The notes beneath the pieces were generated by a model. The model did not search any database. It was not told where the DNA came from and saw only the letters and a program-made list of their open reading frames with translations. This document shows positions 42,630-51,596 of a stretch of DNA of 54,243 nt, one piece after another; the stretch's first letter is position 1; each line of letters begins with the position of its first letter. A program made the position numbers and the translations under genes. Origin of the DNA: an uncultured Bacilli bacterium (GTDB taxonomy: Bacteria; Bacillota_I; Bacilli_A; RF39; UBA660); assembly GCA_934148875.1 (NCBI GenBank), contig CAKPDJ010000003.1:1-54243 (forward strand). The letters are read 5' to 3'.

Positions 42630-44795
42630 TTATTTTTCCTCCAATATTTTAATATAATCTTTTAATCTATTATCCCATGATGAATCATGTATTATTTTTT
42701 TGTACTTATCGGTTTCTTTGAATTTTGATTCTAATGCTTTGTTCAAAACAGATTCAAAATTATCTTTGTTATAGAAATTAACTAATCCTTTAAATTGATC
42801 CAATTCATTCCAATAACTTGTTACTATTGGTTTTTTCATATATAAATATTCATAAATCTTTACTGGATCAACAAATTCAATAACGTCATTAAGTAAAAAT
42901 GGCATCATCATAACATCAGAATCATTGATATATTGTGGAACTAAATGGTGTTCAATAGGACCAGGAAATATTATATTTTTTTCCTTTATTTTCTCAATTC
43001 TATTTTTAACATTTGGATTAATCGGACCTATTATATTAAAGAACACTTCTTTATGTTTTCTGGCATATGATACTACATTATCAAAATCAAACCAATCATC
43101 GATTGTTCCAATATAAGTTACACATGGATGATTAAATTCTGTTTTTTCTTTTTTCCAGTTTTTAAATGTGTTTTTATCATATCCATTTCTAATTACTGTA
43201 CAAAAACTTTCATCAAGATTATACATATTCATAAATTTCTCTTTTAATTTTTCAGCACTTACAATTAGATGTTTAGAATTTCTAATTAGTTTTTCCTGCT
43301 TCTCAAGATATCCAGCTTTATTTGGTTCCCAAGCTTCATAGTTATCCATTGCTTCATAATAGAATTCAACTTTTTTAAGTTTATTTATCTTCATAAAGAA
43401 GAAGTCCATTTGATTAGGTTGAGTTATTATTATTTTGTCATAGTTCCAGAATGAAGTTCTTAAAATGGATCTTATTGTATTTTTTCTAATATTTTTTGGC
43501 GTATTTGCTGGTAATATTTTGAATGGAATGATTCTAAAATTTTTGTTTAATTCTACATCATTTTTAACATAGTTATTAGAATCTTTTGGCATGTACTTGT
43601 CATATAATGTCTGATATCTATAATCAACTTTAAATTTATTTGAATTTGATATTTCTAAGGGAACAAAATGTGGTCTTTGTTTTATCCATTTCCATGTTAC
43701 TAATGAAAAATATAATACTTTTGGCTTTCTTCTCAGTTTCCTTTGAATGATAGTTAATGGTAATAAAATTGTTTGTATTATCATAATAAACAATTTTACC
43801 AATTTTATTTTCAAATTATCTTTATTGATTGATTTTAGTTTTATAAATGGTTTCTTAATTTTATTTTTTAATCCTTTGAATGTAAAATATTTAATCTTTG
43901 TAACTAATTTGTTAATTTTTAACTTATCCTCAACTGGTCTAAGGACTGTGATTAAATACAATGCTATTAATTTCCATTTATTATAAAATTTATTACACCT
44001 AAAATTATATGTTTTATGATAATACATCTTACTTTTTTGAAGATTTTTAAACTTTCTCATATAATTCATATTTTTATCTATTGTTACTGATTCAAAATGT
44101 TTAAATTTGCAGGTATTTAAAACTACATTTTTATATTTTTTTGATTTTAGCTTATTTCCAAGTATATCCTCTTCAAAATAAAGAAATGTATTTTCATCAA
44201 AATACCCAACTTCTTTAAATGCAGAATGTCTAATAATAAAGAATGAACCTGCAACACAGTCAACATAAGCGACATCCCTGCTAAGGTATAATTCATCATA
44301 TCTTTCAATATGTGGTTTCTGAAAGATCGTAGTTAATGCTGGCGAAGAATCCATAATGTCACCTTTAAGTGATCTTAATTTCCATCCAGATAATTGATGA
44401 GGGTTATCATTTATATCGTACATTCTTGGGGCAGCTATTGCTACATCGTCATGTGCTTTTAGAAATTTTAAACATTGATTGTATGCATCTTCTGATACTT
44501 CAACGTCTGGATTTGAAATAGCTATATATTTAAATTCACCATATTTTTCATTTAAATATTTTATTGCAAAGTTGTTTCCATATGCATAGCCCTTGTTTTC
44601 CTGACTAATTATCACATCAACCTTGTTTGAAGATAATTTCTTTAATTGCTCGTATGAATTATCTGGTGATTTATTATCAATAACAACAATTTTGTCTATA
44701 CATTTATAGTTTTCTATTTCTTTTATATACCTGTTTGTATTATCTGGATCATTATAATTAAGTACAACTACTGCTAAATTCATATTATTTTTCAT
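42630..44795 (-). CDS. GT2-GT1/GT4 fusion glycosyltransferase
   Basis: This 721-residue protein has two catalytic units. Residues about 5-265 are a GT2 domain of rhamnosyltransferase type (VVVLNYNDPDNTNRYIKEI, VVIDNKSPDNS, SNPDVEVS as the DxD-like motif, FLYFEEDIL). After a basic linker, residues about 370-720 form a GT-B domain (YFSLVTWKWIKQRPHF, LIVSAEKLKEKF, VIRNGYDKNTF, PVKIYEYLYMKKP). Two linkages could be made by one polypeptide. With the rhamnose pathway nearby, the GT2 unit is a candidate rhamnosyltransferase. GGAG precedes the ATG; the start overlaps the preceding gene by 11 bases. Confidence 0.87.
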   Translation of the reverse strand: MKNNMNLAVVVLNYNDPDNTNRYIKEIENYKCIDKIVVIDNKSPDNSYEQLKKLSSNKVDVIISQENKGYAYGNNFAIKYLNEKYGEFKYIAISNPDVEVSEDAYNQCLKFLKAHDDVAIAAPRMYDINDNPHQLSGWKLRSLKGDIMDSSPALTTIFQKPHIERYDELYLSRDVAYVDCVAGSFFIIRHSAFKEVGYFDENTFLYFEEDILGNKLKSKKYKNVVLNTCKFKHFESVTIDKNMNYMRKFKNLQKSKMYYHKTYNFRCNKFYNKWKLIALYLITVLRPVEDKLKINKLVTKIKYFTFKGLKNKIKKPFIKLKSINKDNLKIKLVKLFIMIIQTILLPLTIIQRKLRRKPKVLYFSLVTWKWIKQRPHFVPLEISNSNKFKVDYRYQTLYDKYMPKDSNNYVKNDVELNKNFRIIPFKILPANTPKNIRKNTIRSILRTSFWNYDKIIITQPNQMDFFFMKINKLKKVEFYYEAMDNYEAWEPNKAGYLEKQEKLIRNSKHLIVSAEKLKEKFMNMYNLDESFCTVIRNGYDKNTFKNWKKEKTEFNHPCVTYIGTIDDWFDFDNVVSYARKHKEVFFNIIGPINPNVKNRIEKIKEKNIIFPGPIEHHLVPQYINDSDVMMMPFLLNDVIEFVDPVKIYEYLYMKKPIVTSYWNELDQFKGLVNFYNKDNFESVLNKALESKFKETDKYKKIIHDSSWDNRLKDYIKILEEK

Positions 44796-46926
44796 TTTGC
44801 TTACTCCTACTTTTTTCTAATCTAAATGCTGATGTTAAACTATAATTTTCATTGTAAAATGGATCTTTTTTTATATAATTATTCCATTTTTCATACATAA
44901 AATTACTTTCTTTTAGAAATCTTTCATATTTTTCTCCTGTTGTATCTAAACCTCTACTCTTTGATTCGTGATGATATAGTTCAACCTGTGGTAAAAAAAT
45001 ATTATAATATCCTTTTTCTAATAATCTAATGTTTAAATCTACATCATTATATGCCACTTTTAATTTTTCATCCAACCCTTTTATTTCTAAAAATTTTCTT
45101 TTTTCTATCATTAAGCAAGCTGCAGTTACCGCAGCATAATTCGTTGGAACTTCTAATAAGCCATTAAAGGCCTTGTAGTTCCTTGGTTCCCCAATAAATG
45201 AATGTGATGCAACACCACCTAGTCCTAAAACAACTCCACCATGTTGAATAGTATTATCAGGATATAGTAGTTTTACGCCTACTGTGCCAATGTGCGGTTG
45301 CATTGCATAACCAACCATTATTTCCAACCATTCTGGTGTTATAACTTCAGTATCATTATTTAATAATACTATATATTCGCCATTACAGCTTTTTACTGCT
45401 TCATTATTTAAATATGAATAGTTAAATTCACAGTTTTTTTCAATAATTCTAATATTTTTGTTGTCTTTTAAATATTTTTTAAATAAATCAATTGTTGACT
45501 TTTCTTTACTTCCATTATCGACAATTATTATTTCGTAATTTCGATATTTTGTTTTTTCTAGTATTGAATCAATACACTTTTTTAATATATCCGCATAATC
45601 CCTAGTTGGAATAATAATAGATATTTTAGGTTCTTTTTTTACTAAATACTTTACTGTATAAAATGAACTATCTTTTTTAGTCTCTACTATTGCCTGTATT
45701 TTTCTTCTTTTTAAAGCTTGCTCAATGGCCTTTTTGCCATTATCAAATGCATAATTTTTTTGGGCTTTTTTCCCTGAAGTTGAATTTTCTGACATTCTCC
45801 AATGATAAAGTATTTTTGGAATATGATATATTTTATTTGTTATTTCTGATATTTTTAAATATAAATCATAATCTTGTGCCCCTACTAAATTTTCATCAAA
45901 GCCGCCAACCTCATTAATAATACTCTTCCTTATTAAATTGAAATGACTTAAATAATTAAAACTTAACAAGGTATCAGGAGAATAATCTGGTTTAAAGTAT
46001 GGATTACATCTCAATCCATTTTTATCAAGCTTATCAAAATCACTATATATAAAATCGATGCTTTTATCATTATTTAGCACTTTAATACATTCTTCCAAAG
46101 CAATATTTGATATTGTATCATCATTATCAATTAAAGCTATAAACTCTCCACTACACATTTTAAGAGCATCATTAGATGTCTTTGAAATGTGTTGATTTTG
46201 TTTATGATATTTTACTTTAATACTTTTGTCATTCGTTTCAAGAAATTTTAAGTATTCAATTATTTCATTATTTGTTGAGCAATCATCTACTATACATACT
46301 TCATAATTCTTATATGTTTGATTTTTTATTGATTTAATACATTCTTTAAACTCCTCAATTTTAGGGTTATATACTGGAATGATAAATGAAATTAATGGAT
46401 TATATGTTAACTTTTTTTGACTTTTAGGGCTTTTAATTTCATTTTCCATAATCCATTCAATATACTCTCTTTGATCAAACGGATTTAATGTTTTATCAGT
46501 GTTATTATCATTATATTTTTTTTTAAATACACCTATATATTTTTTTAATAATTTTCTTGAAAATAATATTTGGGGATTTTTTATAATTATCTTTAATGAT
46601 TTTAGGCATAAACTAAATATTTTTTTGATTTTGAGTTTAATTTTATTAAGTATACCATTATTTACATTGTTATCATATAGTATATTATCTTCTTCAATAA
46701 TTCTTATTTTGACTTTTGATTTTGAAATTGGTATTTCGTATTTAAATCCATAATTTGAATTTGCCTTTCCAAAATAATCGCATAAGTCTTTTCTAAAAAT
46801 ATTTAATTTATATTTTTTTATTTTCTTTCCATCTTTTATTTCAATAAAGGCATTGGTGTTTGATACCCATCCTTCTAAATACAATATTTTTCCTTTTATT
46901 TCTGCCTTTTCAATATAATAATTCAT
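44785..46926 (-). CDS. Tandem GT2-GT2 glycosyltransferase
   Basis: This 713-residue protein has an N-terminal 75-residue beta-rich region (KGKILYLEGWVSN), a basic linker, then two GT2 domains. The first (about 165-400) has FIIPVYNPKIEEFKECI, CIVDDCST and DNDDTIS as DxD. The second (about 435-690) has IIIPTRDYADILKKCI, VDNGSKEKST and LNNDTEV, and FNVDL-like end motifs (AYNDVDLNIRLLEKGY). Tandem GT2 proteins often build the repeat by two linkages in turn. It follows the methyltransferase-kinase gene by four bases and overlaps the next glycosyltransferase. Sugar specificity cannot be stated. Confidence 0.87.
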   Translation of the reverse strand: MNYYIEKAEIKGKILYLEGWVSNTNAFIEIKDGKKIKKYKLNIFRKDLCDYFGKANSNYGFKYEIPISKSKVKIRIIEEDNILYDNNVNNGILNKIKLKIKKIFSLCLKSLKIIIKNPQILFSRKLLKKYIGVFKKKYNDNNTDKTLNPFDQREYIEWIMENEIKSPKSQKKLTYNPLISFIIPVYNPKIEEFKECIKSIKNQTYKNYEVCIVDDCSTNNEIIEYLKFLETNDKSIKVKYHKQNQHISKTSNDALKMCSGEFIALIDNDDTISNIALEECIKVLNNDKSIDFIYSDFDKLDKNGLRCNPYFKPDYSPDTLLSFNYLSHFNLIRKSIINEVGGFDENLVGAQDYDLYLKISEITNKIYHIPKILYHWRMSENSTSGKKAQKNYAFDNGKKAIEQALKRRKIQAIVETKKDSSFYTVKYLVKKEPKISIIIPTRDYADILKKCIDSILEKTKYRNYEIIIVDNGSKEKSTIDLFKKYLKDNKNIRIIEKNCEFNYSYLNNEAVKSCNGEYIVLLNNDTEVITPEWLEIMVGYAMQPHIGTVGVKLLYPDNTIQHGGVVLGLGGVASHSFIGEPRNYKAFNGLLEVPTNYAAVTAACLMIEKRKFLEIKGLDEKLKVAYNDVDLNIRLLEKGYYNIFLPQVELYHHESKSRGLDTTGEKYERFLKESNFMYEKWNNYIKKDPFYNENYSLTSAFRLEKSRSKQNEK

Positions 46927-46930
46927 TTTA

Positions 46931-48748
46931 TCACTTCCAAAACATTATTTTTCTTTTTATTCCTTTTATTATGTTTGTTAATCGTGTATTTTTTGAATCC
47001 TCTAATTTTTTAATTTTGTCATTTAAAGCTTCAATTGTTAGTTTATTTTGCTCATTTTCCTTATTTAATTCTTCTATAGCATGTTCCTTTTCAGCTTTTA
47101 AATTTTCTATTGTTTTGTACTGTTCTTCCTGTTTTAAATTTACTGTTTTTCTATCAAGTAATGTTTTATAATTTTTATAATCGAATATGTTATTAATGTC
47201 AAAAAAGTATTTTTCACTGGCTTTATCAAATTCATTCATCATTTCAGATGAAATTTCATATTTATCAAACATTTCTATTCTAGGAATAATCTGTTCCATT
47301 TGTGGAAGTTGTTCATATAAAATTTTTATTGAGAAATATTTAGCATAATCAAATGATAACAATTCATCAGTATACCATTCTTGATCAAATAAAATAAATT
47401 CATTATTGTTTACAAATATATTTGAAAAATTTAAATCTATTAATCCTATTTTTAAAAATTTGACTTCATTTTTATAGAATGAAAAATTAAAAATACTGTT
47501 ATTCACTTCATCTATTTTCTTTATATCTGTAAGATTTTTTTCAATATATGTAAAAACATTATCAATTAAACAATTAATTTCTTTTTTCATTGCCTTTTTA
47601 GCATACTTTTCAATTAAACTTGTTACTGTATCATATTTATAATAATTCATTTCAAGTTTTCCATTTTTTATTTCAACATGTGCACAATTAATTCCAATAG
47701 CTTCCATTTTTTCATGAACTTTTTGAATATTTAGCAAATGCTCTTTTCCTTTTTGCGATACTGCCTCTTTTATTACTTTATCTTCACATATTTTAGTTAT
47801 AGTTGCATATTCTTCATTTCTATTTGTATTTAATTTGGCAAAATCAACGATCTTTTTTATTTCTGAATCAACAGATGCTTCAACTAAAAATGAATTTGAA
47901 AACTCACCTAATAAATTATTATCTAAAATACAATCAACCGCTTTGGTTGGATCAAGAAAATATCCGTAATCATCGTGGTTGAATATTAAATCATGTTTAA
48001 CTGTAAAACTTGATGGAATATATTCATCAGTATATATTGAGTATGGTAATTTATAATCTGGAAAAGGATAATAATACCTTTGGTATTTAAAACCTGAACT
48101 CTCTAATAGGTCTGATAATTCTTTTTTACCGAATGTCTTGACTTTATAGTTATCGTAACCCATTATTCCAACATATGGTAATGATAAATGGTCTTCACTA
48201 GCTCCACACCAATATTTCAAGCCATTTCTATTTTCTATAGCAACTAAAAGTTTTCCATTTTTATTTAGATGGCTTGCTATTGTTTCTAGAAATGTTTTGT
48301 AAGGATTATCCCCTGTTGAAAATATTTTTCCATATTCTAATACTCCAATCATAACAATATAGTCATACTTTTTTTTGAATGGTATAGAATTAAAATTACC
48401 AACCATTATCTCTAAATTATTTCTATTGTTATGTCTTTCATATATTAATTCAGCTCTTCTTTTTGATGCTTCTACTACTGTAACAGATTTTGCTTTATCA
48501 CAAAGCATGCCTGTTATTGTTCCAGCACCAGCTCCTATTTCTAATATATTTGAATTTTCATTAAATGGATACCAATTTAAGATATTTTGTCTTATTGGAG
48601 TTAATAAATAAAAATAAGCTAAATCTTGATACTCTTTTGGTGAATAATTTCTATTTTTCTTAAATTTGTTAATTAAATCTTGCTCAATATCACCATCATT
48701 GTATACATCTTTTCCCTCATAATATTTATAATTTATTTTGGCTGACAC
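46931..48748 (-). CDS. WbdD-like methyltransferase-kinase-coiled-coil protein
   Basis: This 605-residue protein has three parts. Residues about 55-225 are a class I SAM methyltransferase (NILEIGAGAGTITGML, VTVVEAS). Residues about 310-530 look like a kinase fold: VIKEA with Lys327, LIDLNFSNIF with Asp438 and Asn443 in catalytic-loop spacing, and FDQEW with Asp455 in the metal-binding place. Residues about 535-588 are a Lys/Glu-rich coiled coil, and the end (NIIKGIKRKIMFWK) is basic and amphipathic. This order is that of WbdD, which methylates and phosphorylates the growing O-polysaccharide end and uses its coiled coil as a length ruler. The Wzt-type ABC exporter with a glycan-binding tail lies two genes away. 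Start is GTG, overlapping the previous gene by 16 bases. Confidence 0.75.
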   Translation of the reverse strand: MSAKINYKYYEGKDVYNDGDIEQDLINKFKKNRNYSPKEYQDLAYFYLLTPIRQNILNWYPFNENSNILEIGAGAGTITGMLCDKAKSVTVVEASKRRAELIYERHNNRNNLEIMVGNFNSIPFKKKYDYIVMIGVLEYGKIFSTGDNPYKTFLETIASHLNKNGKLLVAIENRNGLKYWCGASEDHLSLPYVGIMGYDNYKVKTFGKKELSDLLESSGFKYQRYYYPFPDYKLPYSIYTDEYIPSSFTVKHDLIFNHDDYGYFLDPTKAVDCILDNNLLGEFSNSFLVEASVDSEIKKIVDFAKLNTNRNEEYATITKICEDKVIKEAVSQKGKEHLLNIQKVHEKMEAIGINCAHVEIKNGKLEMNYYKYDTVTSLIEKYAKKAMKKEINCLIDNVFTYIEKNLTDIKKIDEVNNSIFNFSFYKNEVKFLKIGLIDLNFSNIFVNNNEFILFDQEWYTDELLSFDYAKYFSIKILYEQLPQMEQIIPRIEMFDKYEISSEMMNEFDKASEKYFFDINNIFDYKNYKTLLDRKTVNLKQEEQYKTIENLKAEKEHAIEELNKENEQNKLTIEALNDKIKKLEDSKNTRLTNIIKGIKRKIMFWK

Positions 48749-49341
48749 TTTTCATCATCCTTCTTTCTTTTTTTGATTAATTTTGCTGGTACACCGCCAT
48801 AAATACTATATGGTGGAACATCTTTTGTTACTACAGCACCAGCTGCTATAATTGATCCATCACCAATGGTGACTCCTTTTGTTATTATTGCATTTGCACC
48901 TATCCATACATCTTCACCAATAGTGACTTTCTCTGTTGTTATTCCTTGAGAACTAATCGTTTGACTTAAATCGTCGTATTTATGATCTGTATCTCTTATC
49001 GAAACATTGCTTGCAATAATTGTGGCAAAGCCTATATCTATTTCCGAACTGCATCCTATAATTGTCTGTTCACCTATGGAAACCCAATCGCCTATCTTCA
49101 AATTTCCTGACCCTTGTATGGTAATATTTGGCTCAAAGTTAACATGCTTTCCTAAATTAATTTTTAATAGGTTGTTATTATATCCTAGCATTGGATTAAT
49201 ACGGAACCTTTTTTTGATTACCACATTTTTACCTACTTTTTCAAATACAAAAAAATATCTCAATTTGTAATAAAATGTAGTTATCTTATTTTGAAGATTT
49301 AAAATTTTTTGATTTAATAAGTAAATTTTTCTATATTTCAT
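48733..49341 (-). CDS. Left-handed beta-helix O-acyltransferase (WbbJ/CysE type)
   Basis: This 202-residue protein has an N-terminal helical segment (1-40) and hexapeptide repeats from about residue 60 to 180 (IGDWVSIGEQTIIG, IGEDVWIGANAIITKGVTI, GSIIAAGAVVTKDVP), ending in YGGVPAKLIKKRK. His in DTDHKYDDL is the expected catalytic residue. It is a maltose/galactoside acetyltransferase-like enzyme that would acetylate a sugar of the exported glycan. It lies between the Wzt exporter gene and the chain-terminator candidate. AGGAAC precedes the ATG. Confidence 0.9.
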   Translation of the reverse strand: MKYRKIYLLNQKILNLQNKITTFYYKLRYFFVFEKVGKNVVIKKRFRINPMLGYNNNLLKINLGKHVNFEPNITIQGSGNLKIGDWVSIGEQTIIGCSSEIDIGFATIIASNVSIRDTDHKYDDLSQTISSQGITTEKVTIGEDVWIGANAIITKGVTIGDGSIIAAGAVVTKDVPPYSIYGGVPAKLIKKRKKDDEKCQPK

Positions 49342-49351
49342 AAGTTCCTCA

Positions 49352-50617
49352 TTATTTATTAATTATATTTTTTTCTATTTTTGAATTAAGTTTAAATAAT
49401 CCTAATAATCCTTCATCAGAAGTTATTTGAAATAAAATACAATCATACATTCTGTCAAATATTTCTACTTCACCATTTTTTTGAATTTTACCACATCCAA
49501 GCGATAATGTATATCTTTCTGGTTTTAGTGGAATTTTTTGTTTGTAGCTTATTTCTACTATCTGGCCACTTTTAAAGTCGATATATTCAGAAATTCCGCA
49601 ATATTCTATTCCATTAAAATCCTTAATTGAAAAAGTTACCATTACGTTTTCAGCATCTATATCTGACCTTAATTTTATATAAACTGTTACTTCTTCATTA
49701 TTATCAATAATATTGGATATTTTATTTTCTTCATTAAAAATACAAAAATCAACTATTTCAATTTTTTTATTTCCATATCTATCCATATTTGGATTTAATT
49801 CTATTTCTTTTTGATAAAGCTTTTCCTTTTTATTATTCTTATTACTTGAACTTATTTTATCGATTTTTGTTGATTTTTTTTCTACACTTTCAGCCATTCT
49901 TTTTTTGTAAAAGTCAACACCATCCTTTGTTGAACCGTCAAATATTTTTGTACCATTTTCTAATACTATTGTCCTAGTGCAATTTGCCAAAATATCACTA
50001 ATATTATGTGATACAAAAATTATAGTCTTCCCTTTTTTCTTAAACTCTTCAAATCTTTTGAAGCACTTTAACTGAAAAGCAATATCACCTACTGATAACA
50101 CTTCATCAACTATAAGTATATCTGGATCTACATTTATAGCACACGCAAATGCTAATCTAGCAAACATTCCTGATGAATATGTTTTTACTGGTTGGTATAA
50201 ATGATCACCAATATCTGCAAAATCTATTATATCTTTTTCTCTTGCTTTTATTTCTTCATTCGTTAAACCCATGACTTGTCCATGTTGGTATATATTTTCT
50301 ATTCCTGTTAAATCTAAATTAAATGCTGCTCCTAATTCTAGTAATGAACTTATTTTACCTTTAACCATTATGTCGCCACTTGTTGCTGTTACTACACCTG
50401 TTATTATTTTAAGTAATGTGCTTTTTCCTGCGCCATTTTTGCCAAGGATTCCTAAGACTTCTCCTTCATTTATTTCTAAATCAATATTTTCTAGTGCTTT
50501 AAATGTTTTGTGTTTTTCTTTTCTAAAGAAAACTGTTTCTAACATCTTATCCTTTTTACTATCAAACATTTTATATTCTTTATTTAATTGTTTTATTTCT
50601 ATTACTTTATTTGTCAT
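49352..50617 (-). CDS. wzt: ABC exporter ATPase with Wzt-type carbohydrate-binding tail
   Basis: This 421-residue protein starts at ATG 50615-50617 with GAGGTG upstream rather than at the GTG at 50623. The ATPase spans about 1-240: Walker A GILGKNGAGKSTLLK, signature YSSGMFARLAFA, Walker B ILIVDEVLSVGD and switch His in FVSHN. After a Lys/Ser/Asn-rich linker, residues about 280-420 have the beta-sandwich pattern of the Wzt C-terminal domain (TVYIKLRSD, NVMVTFSIKDFNG, RYTLSLGCG), which in E. coli O8/O9a binds the capped polysaccharide end. It works with the permease two bases upstream. The tail is absent from the plain teichoic acid exporter TagH, so an end-recognition mode is favoured. Confidence 0.92.
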   Translation of the reverse strand: MTNKVIEIKQLNKEYKMFDSKKDKMLETVFFRKEKHKTFKALENIDLEINEGEVLGILGKNGAGKSTLLKIITGVVTATSGDIMVKGKISSLLELGAAFNLDLTGIENIYQHGQVMGLTNEEIKAREKDIIDFADIGDHLYQPVKTYSSGMFARLAFACAINVDPDILIVDEVLSVGDIAFQLKCFKRFEEFKKKGKTIIFVSHNISDILANCTRTIVLENGTKIFDGSTKDGVDFYKKRMAESVEKKSTKIDKISSSNKNNKKEKLYQKEIELNPNMDRYGNKKIEIVDFCIFNEENKISNIIDNNEEVTVYIKLRSDIDAENVMVTFSIKDFNGIEYCGISEYIDFKSGQIVEISYKQKIPLKPERYTLSLGCGKIQKNGEVEIFDRMYDCILFQITSDEGLLGLFKLNSKIEKNIINK

Positions 50618-50625
50618 ATACACCT

Positions 50626-51417
50626 CTATAGTACATCTGCAAAGTCTTTACGATTTTTATTAAATACAGCATTTCCCCATACATAAATTATTATTGTGAA
50701 ACTCCAAAATACAATTGTTGGAATTAAATTTGTCCCTAAAATGACATCATTTCCAGTAAACACATTTCTGATACAATTAACTAGATATGTAAATGGAAAA
50801 CAATTCATTATATTTAATAATATTTCATTACCCTCTAACATGTCTAAATTCCAAACAATTGGTGTAAACCAGAAAAATAATTGCATTACTACACTTAACA
50901 ATTGAGAAAAATCTGGGATTATTGTGCATATCGTTGATGTGAATCTATTAATTGATAATATTAAAGAGTAAGCTGCAATTAAAATATATATTAATAAAAT
51001 AAAATTTGGTATAAAGCCATATATGCAGCATACAATAGTTGAAATTATAATCAAAAATAATCCAATAATACTAGAACTACAAAGTGAAATCACTGGAATT
51101 ATTTCAACAGGGAATACTACTTTTTTTACTAAATAACTATAATTTCTTATTGAAGAACTGCCTGATAAAATACTTTCATTTATAAACATCCACATTGCCA
51201 TTCCTGGTAAGAACCATACAATATATGGTAAATCACCCGAACTTCCTATTTTTAATATATATTGAAATACAATAACATATGTAATCATAAAAACAAATGG
51301 ATTTACAAAGCCCCATATTGCCCCTAGACTTGTATTTGCAAATTTATTTTTGAATTCGTTTTTTCCCAATTGAATTATTAATTTTCTGTTATTTTTTACA
51401 CTTTCGAAAAACTTCAT
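50626..51417 (-). CDS. wzm: ABC-2-type polysaccharide export permease
   Basis: This 263-residue permease has six predicted helices (about 33-55, 68-88, 108-130, 143-160, 175-195, 235-255) and the family opening KNEFKNKFANTSLGAIWGFVNP, as in Wzm/TagG. It forms the membrane channel for lipid-linked polysaccharide. AGGAGG at 51423-51428 and a TTGTAA-N17-TATAAT promoter lie just upstream, so it heads the 14-gene operon. Its partner ATPase follows after two bases. Confidence 0.92.
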   Translation of the reverse strand: MKFFESVKNNRKLIIQLGKNEFKNKFANTSLGAIWGFVNPFVFMITYVIVFQYILKIGSSGDLPYIVWFLPGMAMWMFINESILSGSSSIRNYSYLVKKVVFPVEIIPVISLCSSSIIGLFLIIISTIVCCIYGFIPNFILLIYILIAAYSLILSINRFTSTICTIIPDFSQLLSVVMQLFFWFTPIVWNLDMLEGNEILLNIMNCFPFTYLVNCIRNVFTGNDVILGTNLIPTIVFWSFTIIIYVWGNAVFNKNRKDFADVL

Positions 51418-51450
51418 TTTTTCCTCCTATTTTATATTTCGTCTCTTTTA

Positions 51451-51479
51451 ATTATAACTTAAAAAGTGTTATATTACAA
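51451..51479 (-). promoter_or_regulatory. Promoter of the 14-gene polysaccharide operon
   Basis: On the minus strand TTGTAA (51474-51479) and TATAAT (51451-51456) are spaced by 17 bases, 34 bases upstream of the wzm ATG. It lies past the rfbC-rfbD terminator, so the exporter operon is transcribed on its own. Confidence 0.55.
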
Positions 51480-51535
51480 ATAATATAATACTTTTTTCCT
51501 ATAGTTAATTTTATAAAAATACAATTGGTTTGTTA

Positions 51536-51575
51536 TAAACAAAAAAATAATTATGGTTTTATCCATAATTATTTT
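51536..51575 (-). terminator. Intrinsic terminator after rfbC-rfbD
   Basis: Arms 51544-51556 and 51563-51575 form a perfect 13-base-pair stem with a 6-base loop. The minus-strand continuation is U-rich (complement of 51537-51547). It closes the rfbA-rfbCD operon. Confidence 0.75.
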
Positions 51576-51596
51576 AATAAACGTACAAAATGCTAT

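Noticed and set aside
50271..50663. Plus-strand open frame of 130 codons opposite wzt
   Set aside because: It overlaps the wzt ATPase core, whose motifs are all intact on the minus strand; the plus frame has no recognisable domain.
49352..51417. TagGH teichoic acid exporter
   Set aside because: The ATPase has a C-terminal beta-sandwich like Wzt, and no teichoic acid polymerase (TagF/TarL type) is in the operon.
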